A stretch of DNA of 7,136 nt from an uncultured Lacibacter sp. (GCF_946479605.1 NZ_CAMLGT010000199.1:1-7136), one strand, 5' to 3'. Counted from the first letter of the stretch, positions 1-6,946 are shown. The notes: generated by a model from the letters alone, not told the origin. Translations and numbers: made by a program.

Positions 1-2127
1 CCCATTACCAAAAAGCCGATCTCTGATATAGGTTACAATTTTATACCTTCTTCTTTTCTACCAAAAGGAAAGGATGAGTATTACTTGCGTAATAAGCAAA
101 ACCGCAGCGGTATCAATTATCGCAAGCTCACGGCATTGGAAATAGAAGTGTTGGTGCGTAACCGTAATACATCCGACAACTGGAACCACCTGCTTGTATC
201 TGATGCTTTTAATCCAGAGTTGGTAAAGAACTGTAAGTTCTTCGGTTTGGTCCGCATAGGTAAGCTTGAACCATACTACCTGGAATTTCATTCGGTAAAA
301 CTGCAAGTGGGTTTATACAACAGCACCATCATCAGTTGCGATTTTGGTGACAATGTTGTGATTGATAGTGTTCATTACTTATCACATTATATCATTGGTA
401 ATGAAGTGATCATTACCAACGTGCATGAAATGGGCACTACCAACTATGCAAAGTTTGGTAATGGTATTTTAAAACAAGGTGAGGAAGAAAATATCCGCAT
501 CTGGCTGGAAGTATGTAATGAAAATGCAGGACGGAAAATTATTCCTTTCAACGGAATGTTACCGGGCGACGCATGGTTATGGAGCAGGGACAGGCATAAC
601 GAACAACTTCAGCAGAAATACAAAGAGTTTACTGAACTGAAGTTTGATAAGCTCCGTGGTTATTATGGGAAAGTGGGCGATCGTACAGTCATCAAAAGCT
701 GCTCTATCATCAAAGATGTATGGATTGGTACTGACGCCTATTTAAAAGGAGCAAATAAGCTGAAGAATCTCACCATCAATTCATCACCGGGAGCAAGTTC
801 ACAAATAGGTGAAGGTTGCGAATTGGTGAATGGAATTATGGGCGAAGGTTGCCGTGTGTTTTATGGCGTGAAGGCTGTTCGTTTTTACATGGCATCGCAT
901 TCACAATTGAAATATGGTGCAAGGCTTATCAACTCCTATCTTGGCAACAATGCCACCATCTCTTGCTGCGAAGTTCTGAACTCACTCATTTTTCCTGCAC
1001 ATGAACAACATCATAACAACTCGTTCCTGTGTGCAGCAACTGTATTAGGACAAAGTAATATTGCTGCCGGCGCAACATTGGGCAGTAACCATAACAGCCG
1101 CAGCGCCGATGGGGAAATGATTGCAGGCCGTGGTTTCTGGCCGGGGCTATGTGTAAGTATTAAACACAACTCCCGTTTTGCATCTTATACACTTCTTGCA
1201 AAAGGCGATTATCCTGCTGAACTGAATGTAACAATTCCATTTTCATTGGTAAGTAATGATACTGCTAATGATCAGCTGGTGATCATGCCGGGATATTGGT
1301 TCATGTACAACATGTATGCCCTTGCACGCAACGCCTGGAAATATATTGACAGGGATAAACGCACCGAAAAAACACAATACCTGGAATATGATTTTCTTGC
1401 GCCCGACAGTATGAACGAAGTAATGCAATCGCTGCAACTGATGGAACAACTAGTTGGAAAAAAAGCATTGACAGATAACAAACCCGATACACTTGAATTA
1501 CCTGCAGGCATTTTTGAAAACGGAAAACGAAAAGTGTTGTTGGTAAAAGCCGGACGTAGTTATGAGTTGTTTAAAGAGCTGGTTGTTTATTATGCAGTTG
1601 AGCAGATCATCAACTTTGCAGCAACAGTAAAATATAAAACGGCTGATGAACTGCTTGCACAGTTACCCAAAAAACAAAAACGAAGCGAATGGATGAATGT
1701 GGGTGGACAATTGATCCCTGTAAAAGAACTGGATACCCTGAAGCAACGTATACTTTCAGGCAAAGTAAAGAACTGGGATGCTGTACATGCATTTTATGCA
1801 GCACAGGCACAACAATATCCGCAGCAAAAACTGCAGCATGCATTGAGCTGTTTGTTTGAATTGACGGGCACTGCGAAACTGACGAAAGAAGATCTCAAAT
1901 CATATCTTCAACAATATGCCGCTGTAAAAGCCTGGATGGTGGAAGGCATTGCTTCCTCACGTGAAAAAGATTATACCAGCAGCTTCCGTAAAATGATGTA
2001 CGAAACGGAAGCTGAACTGGAAGCCGTAACAGGTAAACTGAAAGAAAATTCATTCATCCTTCAGCAGCAGGAAGAACTGAAGCAGGCAAAAGCAACTGTT
2101 CAGAAATTTTTGAAACTGTGTAAATAA
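1..2127 (+). CDS. DUF4954 family left-handed beta-helix protein (5' end missing)
   Basis: The reading frame is open from the first base of the window and ends at TAA 2125-2127, giving 708 visible residues. There is no in-frame ATG near the left edge. A TTG at 85 is possible, but the 28 codons before it read as good protein (PISDIGYNFIPSSFLP), so I infer the true start lies just upstream. The sequence resembles DUF4954, a Bacteroidota family of unknown function related in fold to the hexapeptide-repeat (left-handed beta-helix) domains of sugar nucleotidyltransferases and acyltransferases. Repeat-like turns (GDNVVID, GNEVIITN, GEGCELVNG, GNNATISC) run from about residue 115 to 325. They are followed by a polar cluster HEQHHNN (334-340) and GSNHNSR (361-367), then a helical, lysine- and glutamine-rich C-terminal third from about residue 500 with coiled-coil character. 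There is no signal peptide in the visible part, so it is probably cytoplasmic. The family assignment is from memory of the sequence; no reaction can be assigned. Confidence 0.85.
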   Translation, partial: PITKKPISDIGYNFIPSSFLPKGKDEYYLRNKQNRSGINYRKLTALEIEVLVRNRNTSDNWNHLLVSDAFNPELVKNCKFFGLVRIGKLEPYYLEFHSVKLQVGLYNSTIISCDFGDNVVIDSVHYLSHYIIGNEVIITNVHEMGTTNYAKFGNGILKQGEEENIRIWLEVCNENAGRKIIPFNGMLPGDAWLWSRDRHNEQLQQKYKEFTELKFDKLRGYYGKVGDRTVIKSCSIIKDVWIGTDAYLKGANKLKNLTINSSPGASSQIGEGCELVNGIMGEGCRVFYGVKAVRFYMASHSQLKYGARLINSYLGNNATISCCEVLNSLIFPAHEQHHNNSFLCAATVLGQSNIAAGATLGSNHNSRSADGEMIAGRGFWPGLCVSIKHNSRFASYTLLAKGDYPAELNVTIPFSLVSNDTANDQLVIMPGYWFMYNMYALARNAWKYIDRDKRTEKTQYLEYDFLAPDSMNEVMQSLQLMEQLVGKKALTDNKPDTLELPAGIFENGKRKVLLVKAGRSYELFKELVVYYAVEQIINFAATVKYKTADELLAQLPKKQKRSEWMNVGGQLIPVKELDTLKQRILSGKVKNWDAVHAFYAAQAQQYPQQKLQHALSCLFELTGTAKLTKEDLKSYLQQYAAVKAWMVEGIASSREKDYTSSFRKMMYETEAELEAVTGKLKENSFILQQQEELKQAKATVQKFLKLCK

Positions 2128-2138
2128 ATCATCTTCCT

Positions 2139-2552
2139 GTGAACCGCCTGGTAGATGAATACATTGAAAGCCTGCCCGATGAAAAACGGGAAATTGCGGA
2201 ACAGATCCGTGAAATGATTCTAACACTTATTCCGCATGTACAGGAAAAATTAAGTTTTAAAATTCCGTTCTATCATTACCATGGTATGTTCTGCTACATT
2301 AATGAAGTGAAAGACGGCATTGATCTCGGCTTATGCCGTGGTAAAGATTTAATTGATGTATTACCTCAACTGGAACAAGGCAAACGTGTAATGGTAGCAT
2401 CGGTGATTGTACGCAGCAAAAAAGAAATACTCACAAAGAAAATTGAAGATGTGTTGCTTACTGCTGCTAACTGGCAGGAAGAAGCAAAGCGATTAAAAAT
2501 TTCCATGATCAATACAAAGAAGAAAGCCGCCTCCAAAAAGAAGCGGCTTTAA
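2139..2552 (+). CDS. DUF1801 domain protein (YdhG-like), GTG start
   Basis: A 137-residue protein beginning at GTG 2139, 11 bases after the stop of the DUF4954 gene, so the two are probably co-transcribed. The GTG is preferred because the protein then opens with VDEYIESLPDEKREIAEQIR, the usual N-terminal helix of DUF1801 proteins; the next in-frame ATG is about 27 codons in and would delete that helix. The middle (KLSFKIPFYHYHGMFCYI, about residues 38-55) fits the family's compact alpha/beta fold, in which a short strand carries an aromatic P-x-Y motif. DUF1801 proteins are small and soluble and some are related to the iron-chaperone-like YdhG group, but no function is established for this type and none is claimed. 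The last 11 residues are almost all Lys, Ala, Ser and Arg and coincide with a terminator hairpin, so this basic tail may be a by-product of the DNA structure. There is no signal peptide. Confidence 0.85.
   Translation: MNRLVDEYIESLPDEKREIAEQIREMILTLIPHVQEKLSFKIPFYHYHGMFCYINEVKDGIDLGLCRGKDLIDVLPQLEQGKRVMVASVIVRSKKEILTKKIEDVLLTAANWQEEAKRLKISMINTKKKAASKKKRL
2523..2550 (-). terminator. Hairpin terminator of gltA, inside the end of the DUF1801 gene
   Basis: A perfect 8-base inverted repeat, AAAGCCGC (2523-2530) and GCGGCTTT (2543-2550), with a 12-base loop. Read on the - strand it lies about 52 bases past the gltA stop and is followed by TTTCTTCTTTG, a fair U-rich tail, so it should end gltA transcription. 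Read on the + strand it is followed only by UUUAAAA, a weak tail, but it may also act there as a two-way terminator. It overlaps the last codons and the stop codon of the DUF1801 gene. Confidence 0.65.
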
Positions 2553-2602
2553 AATGCTATCATTCATTCATCCAACGGGGTGTCTGATGAAGAGCGTATG
2601 TA

Positions 2603-3928
2603 TTAATCGCCCCAGATATTGTCTTTTCCATCGATCCATTTTTTCACCAGATCAGTTGTAACCGACTTTGGACGTTCTAACGGGAAACCCAACGCTCTGT
2701 CCCATAACAAACTTGCCATTACACCTAACGCCCGGCTTACAGCAAACAATACCGTGTAATATTCATATTCCTTCATACCATAATGCACTAACAATGCACC
2801 ACTGTGCGAATCAACATTTGGCCATGGGTTTTTCACCTTTCCTAATGATTGTAAAATTGGCGGCACTACTTCATAAATATTCCAAACAGTGTTCACCAGT
2901 TTATCATCGGGCATGTGTTTTTTACCAAACTCCATTTGTGCAGTAAAGCGTGGGTCGGTTTTGCGTAATACTGCATGGCCATAACCCGGAACTACTTTTC
3001 CTTCGCTCAACGTTTTCTTTACATACTCAGCAATCTGGTCTTTTGATGGCTCATCGGTACCCAATGCTTCCTGCATTTCAAATATCCATTTCACCACTTC
3101 CTGATTTGCCAATCCATGCAACGGACCTGCCAAGCCATTCATACCGGCAGCATAGCTTAAATACGGATCACTTAATGCAGAACCTACAAGATGTGTCGTG
3201 TGCGCTGATACGTTACCACCTTCATGATCGGCATGAATGGTCATGTACAAGCGCATCAACTCCATAAATCCTTCATCTTCGTAACCAAGCATGTGTGCAA
3301 GGTTACCGGCCCAATCGAGCAAACCATTGGGCTGTATATGTTCACTGTTTTTGTATTTACGACGATACACATAAGCCGCAATACGTGGCAAACGTGCAAT
3401 CAGATCCATACAATCATCGTAAATAGGATTCCAGTAATCTTTCTTATTTATACCTCTTGCATATTCCTTTGCAAAGTTGCTTTCTGTCTGCAAGGCCATT
3501 ACACCAGTAACAAACATCGTCATGGGGTGAGCATGCAACGGTAGCGCATCAATAGCATCAAACACATGGCTGGGCACATGGCTGCGGCGCTGCCATACGT
3601 TTGTAATATGGTTCGCTTCTTCTTCGGTTGGTAATTCACCAATCAACATCAGGTAAAACAAACCTTCGGGCAAAGGTTCCTGCCCTTTGGGTGCAGATGG
3701 AAGTTTTTGCTGTAACTCAGGAATGGAATAACCACGAAAACGGATACCTTCCTGCGAGTCAAGTAAAGAAGTTTCTGTTACAAGACCGGTAATGCCACGC
3801 ATCCCCTGGTAGATCTGGGAAAGTGTTACTTCCCCTGCAACCTTATTTCCGTGTTCTTTTAAAATGTTCTTGATTTCAATGGCAGCCGCATCAGCTTTCA
3901 CCTTAAACTGTTCTTTAATTTCACCCAT
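2603..3928 (-). CDS. gltA: Citrate synthase, mitochondrial-like (Si) type
   Basis: Citrate synthase condenses acetyl-CoA with oxaloacetate to citrate, the entry step of the TCA cycle, in the cytoplasm. The 441-residue product carries the whole active site. By motif alignment with the pig mitochondrial enzyme, the catalytic residues are His271 (in AGPLHGLANQEV), His318 (PGYGHAVLRKTDPR) and Asp373 (NPWPNVDSHSG). The oxaloacetate/CoA-binding positions are His232/His235 (HADHEGGNVSAHT), Arg327, Arg399 (SRALG) and Arg419 (FPLERPKS). These motifs match the animal enzyme almost word for word, unlike the hexameric NADH-inhibited type II enzymes common in Gram-negative bacteria. The length fits the mature mitochondrial protein. 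The start is ATG 3926-3928, preceded by an A/T-rich stretch without a Shine-Dalgarno sequence. It seems to be a single-gene transcript, converging on the DUF1801 gene. By family knowledge this type is usually dimeric and not inhibited by NADH; that is inferred here, not seen. Confidence 0.97.
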   Translation of the reverse strand: MGEIKEQFKVKADAAAIEIKNILKEHGNKVAGEVTLSQIYQGMRGITGLVTETSLLDSQEGIRFRGYSIPELQQKLPSAPKGQEPLPEGLFYLMLIGELPTEEEANHITNVWQRRSHVPSHVFDAIDALPLHAHPMTMFVTGVMALQTESNFAKEYARGINKKDYWNPIYDDCMDLIARLPRIAAYVYRRKYKNSEHIQPNGLLDWAGNLAHMLGYEDEGFMELMRLYMTIHADHEGGNVSAHTTHLVGSALSDPYLSYAAGMNGLAGPLHGLANQEVVKWIFEMQEALGTDEPSKDQIAEYVKKTLSEGKVVPGYGHAVLRKTDPRFTAQMEFGKKHMPDDKLVNTVWNIYEVVPPILQSLGKVKNPWPNVDSHSGALLVHYGMKEYEYYTVLFAVSRALGVMASLLWDRALGFPLERPKSVTTDLVKKWIDGKDNIWGD

Positions 3929-3977
3929 TATATTCTGTTTTAAATTAATGAAGACCGCTACCGGCCAGTGAATCTGC

Positions 3978-4008
3978 CAAAGTTAACCAATAAGCAGTTT
4001 CACAACAA
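3978..4008 (-). promoter_or_regulatory. Candidate Bacteroidota-type promoter of gltA
   Basis: On the - strand TAACTTTG (plus coordinates 3978-3985) matches the Bacteroidota -7 consensus TAnnTTTG exactly. TTG triplets lie 17 bases (4003-4005) and 20 bases (4006-4008) upstream, both at acceptable -33 spacing. Transcription would start near 3971, giving a leader of roughly 40-45 bases before the gltA ATG. This is a motif match only, but position and spacing fit well. Confidence 0.55.
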
Positions 4009-4036
4009 TTTAGTTGCTTGAAAAGTTGATGAAACT
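3996..4036. repeat. Inverted repeat between the lpt permease gene and gltA
   Basis: AGTTTCA+CAAC (3996-4006) is complementary to GTTG+TGAAACT (4025-4036), with one unpaired base (4029) and an 18-base loop: 11 paired bases in all. It starts four bases after the stop of the Lpt permease gene, so it could terminate that gene's transcript, although no U-run follows. Its gltA-side arm covers the candidate -33 element of the gltA promoter, so an operator role is also possible. The sequence alone does not decide between these. Confidence 0.4.
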
Positions 4037-4039
4037 TTG

Positions 4040-5131
4040 CTATTTCGGTGCCCTTTTATACAAACGGAGAGCGATCAAAGAAAAAAGAACGTTCGGTAAC
4101 CATGCCGCAATGATGGGAGGAAGATTGCCTTTTGTTGAAAAGACCATTGAAAATTTATCAATTACAATAAACGTAACTCCAATGATAAATGCCAATGCAA
4201 GATGAAAGCCACTGCCACCTCTTATTTTACGGCATGCAAGAATAGCGGCAATCATGGTCATAATAATAACAGATACTGCACTCGCATCTCGCCTGTACCG
4301 TTCAAAACGTATAGCATTTACACCTTCAGAACCTCGTATCTCTTCCTGTTTAATAAATCGCTTCAATGCAGGTGTTTTCAATTTATCTTTTTTGAAATCA
4401 TCTTCCGAAATATCAGTAGGCAGGTAGCCCATTTTTAAATAATAATTCGAAAGAATTTTTACTTCTTCTTTCAGTCCGTTGATCTTACGCTCAACAGCTG
4501 TTTCCATTTTCCACTGTTTTTTAGTGGTATCCCAGCTGATTGTTTCGGAACGGAGATTGTAATACACCTGATTGTTTTTTACTTTCTCCATGAAAAAACC
4601 ATTGCCGATCTTGGTAGTGGTATCATAGTTACGCATGCCGGCGTATGTATGTGTATCAACCCTGAAATGAATATTGTTGAGATACTGGCGTTGCTGTTTG
4701 GCAATATTGCCCATATCAACATACCTGTTTTCAAAATTAGTGCGGATGATATTGGCAACAGGTACAAGATAATGGTTGGAAAGTCCTAATACGAGGGCCA
4801 AAAAAATACCGCCAACCCAGTAGGGACGTAAAATACGGTTCAAACTCATGCCCACACTCAGCATGGCTACAATTTCGCTACGCAAGGCAAGCTTTGATGT
4901 AAAGAACACAACCGCTATGAGCACAAACACAGGGAACAGCAAGGCTATAATGTGTGGAAGAAATCCATAATAGTATTTTGTAACAATATCGCTGAAGCCT
5001 AATCCGCTGCGCACAAAATCTTCACTCTTTTCACTGGCATCAATTGCCAGGGTGATCATGGAGAAGATGAGCAGCAGGAAAAAGAAGGTTTTCAGAAACG
5101 ACTTCAGTATGTACCAATCGAGGGTTTTCAT
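4040..5131 (-). CDS. LptF/LptG-family permease of the lipopolysaccharide export system
   Basis: An inner-membrane subunit of the ABC-type machine (LptB2FG) that extracts lipopolysaccharide and passes it to the periplasmic bridge. The 363-residue protein has the family layout: three N-terminal membrane helices (about 12-31, 57-79 and 103-124), a periplasmic beta-rich domain (about 125-285, the beta-jellyroll region), and three C-terminal helices (about 286-300, 309-327 and 336-357). The opening MKTLDWYILKSFLKTF is typical of the family: an amphipathic helix before helix 1. A conserved-looking cytoplasmic loop after helix 2 (SKLALRSEIVAMLSVGMS) is where these subunits contact the LptB ATPase. 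The start is ATG 5129-5131; an in-frame TTG at 5203 would add 24 unusual residues and is rejected. The length is close to the roughly 360 residues of E. coli LptG. LptF and LptG cannot be told apart here, so no symbol is given. It stands alone with no partner lpt gene nearby, as is usual outside Proteobacteria. Confidence 0.92.
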   Translation of the reverse strand: MKTLDWYILKSFLKTFFFLLLIFSMITLAIDASEKSEDFVRSGLGFSDIVTKYYYGFLPHIIALLFPVFVLIAVVFFTSKLALRSEIVAMLSVGMSLNRILRPYWVGGIFLALVLGLSNHYLVPVANIIRTNFENRYVDMGNIAKQQRQYLNNIHFRVDTHTYAGMRNYDTTTKIGNGFFMEKVKNNQVYYNLRSETISWDTTKKQWKMETAVERKINGLKEEVKILSNYYLKMGYLPTDISEDDFKKDKLKTPALKRFIKQEEIRGSEGVNAIRFERYRRDASAVSVIIMTMIAAILACRKIRGGSGFHLALAFIIGVTFIVIDKFSMVFSTKGNLPPIIAAWLPNVLFSLIALRLYKRAPK

Positions 5132-5174
5132 GAATGGGTGCAAAATAAGGACAGAAATCGGAAACAAACTGTTA

Positions 5175-5204
5175 GAAATGTAAATGTCTCGTTTCTTGCA
5201 CAAA
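5175..5204 (-). promoter_or_regulatory. Candidate promoter of the Lpt permease gene
   Basis: On the - strand TTTG (5201-5204) and TACATTTC (5175-5182) are separated by 18 bases. They match the Bacteroidota -33/-7 pattern in all but the last base of the -7 box. The predicted leader is about 35-40 bases, similar to that of gltA. It overlaps the 5182-5225 hairpin. This is motif evidence only. Confidence 0.35.
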
Positions 5205-5225
5205 AGCGGCAGAAACGAGGCATTT
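5182..5225. repeat. Strong 15-pair inverted repeat between the phosphodiesterase and Lpt genes
   Basis: AAATG-T-CTCGTTTCT (5182-5196) pairs with AGAAACGAG-G-CATTT (5211-5225). The only imperfect position is 5187/5220, a G-U pair in + strand RNA and a C-A mismatch in - strand RNA. The loop is 14 bases, with a possible extra GC/GC pair inside. It lies about 20 bases after the phosphodiesterase stop, where a terminator of the right-hand operon would be expected. The following - strand bases (ACATTTCTAAC) are not a proper U-run, so termination would be non-canonical. Confidence 0.55.
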
Positions 5226-5244
5226 AGTGGCTTTCTTTTCGGTT

Positions 5245-6036
5245 CTATTTTTTCAACAAACGGAACAATAACTCAGGCTCATTGGTGGTAATATAATCAA
5301 ACCCTTCTTTCAGCAGCCAGCTCATGGTAGTACTGTCATTCACCGTCCATGCATTCAAGGCCAGTTTATGTTGTTTGGCCTCAGCGATCCATGTTGGGTT
5401 TTTCTGGAAAAAGCTGAAGTGGTAATCAATACCATCAATTTTATCTGCCTTTACCTGTGCAGGCGCTTTGTTGCCCTCAAGATATTGCAGGATGGCTTTC
5501 TCATCCAGCTCACGGATCTTGAGCAGAATATCATAATCAAAACTGATGTACACGATCATTGGCTCGGCTTTGAGTTGTTTTACCAACTGCACTACTTTTT
5601 CTGCTATGCGTTTACCACGTTCTTTGCTGATGCCCGAAGGTTTTATTTCAAGCACCAGCCTGGTTGTACTGTTTGATTGCATACCTGCAAGAAGGTACTG
5701 CTGTAATGTGGGCAATGGTTCACCATTAGAAAGCTTAAATGCCATCAGTTCAGCATACGATACTTTTTCAATTTCCAGTTTGTTGAAATGCGGATCATGA
5801 TTGATGATAAGTGAATCATCGGCCGTCATACGCACATCAAATTCAGAACCGGTACATTTTAAACGGATGGCCTCTTTTAATGCTGCAATGGAATTTTCAG
5901 GAAGCTTATTGAATTTGAATGCACCTCTGTGTGCAACAACAGGGTTATCTGCAAACCTGATCTGCTTTACTGATTGCTTATTTACCGAACAGGATAAACA
6001 AAACAAAAAACAGGTACTGAAAATAATACGTTTCAA
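5245..6036 (-). CDS. Secreted glycerophosphodiester phosphodiesterase, probable lipoprotein
   Basis: GDPD enzymes hydrolyse glycerophosphodiesters to an alcohol and sn-glycerol 3-phosphate with a divalent metal. The 263-residue protein shows the family signature: HRG (36-38), PEN (46-48), the metal-binding ExD (Glu65, Asp67), the catalytic HDP (His80), LEIKP (Glu130, Lys132), NAWTVN (Trp230) and a closing DYITTNEP. Together these cover the full TIM barrel. The N-terminus MKRIIFSTCFLFCLSC is a short signal peptide ending in a loose lipobox (Cys16), so I infer a lipid-anchored periplasmic or surface protein. No in-frame ATG exists between the upstream stop codon and the catalytic region. TTG at 6034-6036 is chosen because it gives a standard Met-Lys-Arg start; TTG at 6043-6045 (three residues longer) is the alternative. 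It lies 20 bases after the esterase gene and is very likely in one operon with it. The substrate is unknown: deacylated phospholipids or phosphoglycerol groups on a polymer are both possible. Confidence 0.9.
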   Translation of the reverse strand: MKRIIFSTCFLFCLSCSVNKQSVKQIRFADNPVVAHRGAFKFNKLPENSIAALKEAIRLKCTGSEFDVRMTADDSLIINHDPHFNKLEIEKVSYAELMAFKLSNGEPLPTLQQYLLAGMQSNSTTRLVLEIKPSGISKERGKRIAEKVVQLVKQLKAEPMIVYISFDYDILLKIRELDEKAILQYLEGNKAPAQVKADKIDGIDYHFSFFQKNPTWIAEAKQHKLALNAWTVNDSTTMSWLLKEGFDYITTNEPELLFRLLKK

Positions 6037-6056
6037 AATAATCAATTTAAAGTGAG

Positions 6057-6848
6057 TTATTTTTTCTTTTGCTGAAACAGCCAGTGCAACAGTTCAGATT
6101 CCGCAAATGCCGGATCCCAGCTGTTATGATTGGCATCGGGGTACAGTGTGAATTTAACCGACGCTTTTGTTTTCTTTAATGCTTCCACCATGTTTACAGA
6201 ATACGCCGGCAACACCACATCATCTTTACCGCCATGAAAGATCCACCAGTTTGTTTTTGCAATCTGTTTAGCTGTTGCAGGATCGGCACCGCCGCAAATA
6301 GCCACTGCTGCTGCAAATGTTTTGGGCATACGACGGACTAATTCAAATGTACCCATACCACCCATTGATAATCCCATAACGTACACCTGCTTTTTTTGAA
6401 CAGGATAACGTTTTACTACATTATCAACTAAACCCATTACCAAACGCAACTGACTGGTTGGTTCACCATCTGCTACAAAATAAAAATCCCGTTTACTGTT
6501 TTTTGTGTCTTTCGCTACAGCCTGCACATTGCTCCAGTAATTGGTGGCGCTGCATTGCGGAAACACAACAATGGCCGGGTATTTTTTCCGGATGCTGTCA
6601 CGCAAAAAAAGTTTAGCACCATGTGTCAGCTGCCGTTCATTATCACTACCACTTTCGCCACGGCCGTGCAGAAATATGATCAACGGATATGTTTTTGCTG
6701 CATCGTAATTCTCAGGAAGAAGAATGCGGTAAGGCAGTGTATCGCCATATTGAATAAACCATTGCTTTTCGTACAGGTTCATATCCTGCGTTTGTGCGTT
6801 TGTAAACAGCGCAAACAATAATGCTATTGCAAAACTTATCTGTTTCAT
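6057..6848 (-). CDS. Secreted alpha/beta-hydrolase, carboxylesterase/phospholipase-like
   Basis: A 263-residue exported serine hydrolase. The N-terminus MKQISFAIALLFALFTNAQ is a clear signal peptide with likely cleavage after Ala18. The mature part is a single alpha/beta-hydrolase domain: oxyanion-hole loop FLHGRGESG (59-67), nucleophile elbow GLSMGG (Ser161), acid loop HGGKDDVV (Asp209 most likely) and catalytic histidine in DANHNSWD (His241). This arrangement is that of the carboxylesterase / PHB-depolymerase-like / acyl-esterase group (prolyl-oligopeptidase-like fold without a propeller). Members often sit in polysaccharide-degradation loci of Bacteroidota and remove acyl groups from glycans; that role is inferred from context, and a general esterase or phospholipase role cannot be excluded. 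The start is ATG 6846-6848, with an A-rich upstream region. It is followed closely by the phosphodiesterase gene and preceded, 98 bases upstream, by a glycan-hydrolase gene in the same direction. Confidence 0.88.
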   Translation of the reverse strand: MKQISFAIALLFALFTNAQTQDMNLYEKQWFIQYGDTLPYRILLPENYDAAKTYPLIIFLHGRGESGSDNERQLTHGAKLFLRDSIRKKYPAIVVFPQCSATNYWSNVQAVAKDTKNSKRDFYFVADGEPTSQLRLVMGLVDNVVKRYPVQKKQVYVMGLSMGGMGTFELVRRMPKTFAAAVAICGGADPATAKQIAKTNWWIFHGGKDDVVLPAYSVNMVEALKKTKASVKFTLYPDANHNSWDPAFAESELLHWLFQQKKK

Positions 6849-6884
6849 ATTTTATTTAAGCAATATCCTCTTTAACAACATGCG

Positions 6885-6892
6885 CAAAATTA
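6885..6892 (-). promoter_or_regulatory. Possible -7 element before the esterase gene
   Basis: On the - strand TAATTTTG matches TAnnTTTG exactly, about 36 bases before the esterase ATG. No TTG lies at the expected -33 distance; the nearest TTTG is 27 bases upstream. It may therefore be chance or a weak internal promoter. The rest of the 98-base gap shows no convincing terminator hairpin, which leaves read-through from the glycan hydrolase gene possible. Confidence 0.25.
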
Positions 6893-6946
6893 GGCTCCCG
6901 TTGTCCGTTGCTGCATTAACAAATAGTAAACCCTGCATCTGTTGCT

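Noticed and set aside
58..306. 82-codon - strand open frame at the left edge
   Set aside because: It lies opposite the DUF4954 coding frame, which is well supported there by family-like sequence. No domain is recognisable.
2668..3544. Three + strand open frames (92, 105 and 106 codons) opposite gltA
   Set aside because: They are antisense to a gene with a complete catalytic signature, have no recognisable domains, and show the His/Cys/Ser-rich composition typical of shadow frames.
5141..5148. TTATTTTG on the - strand as the -7 box of the Lpt gene
   Set aside because: It departs from the consensus at the A, has a 16-base spacer to the nearest TTTG, and lies only about 9 bases before the ATG, leaving almost no leader.
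5132..5203. 24-residue N-terminal extension of the Lpt permease starting at TTG 5203
   Set aside because: The extension would run through the inverted repeat and the candidate promoter. The family normally begins at MKTLDWYILK, which matches ATG 5131.
5368..6055. Overlapping + strand open frames opposite the phosphodiesterase
   Set aside because: They are antisense shadows of a gene with intact GDPD motifs and have no signal peptide or domain of their own.
6893..6946. Repeated ATGCAG and GTTG words in the gap before the esterase gene, considered as a terminator or operator
   Set aside because: They are short direct repeats that form no stable hairpin and are not regularly spaced.
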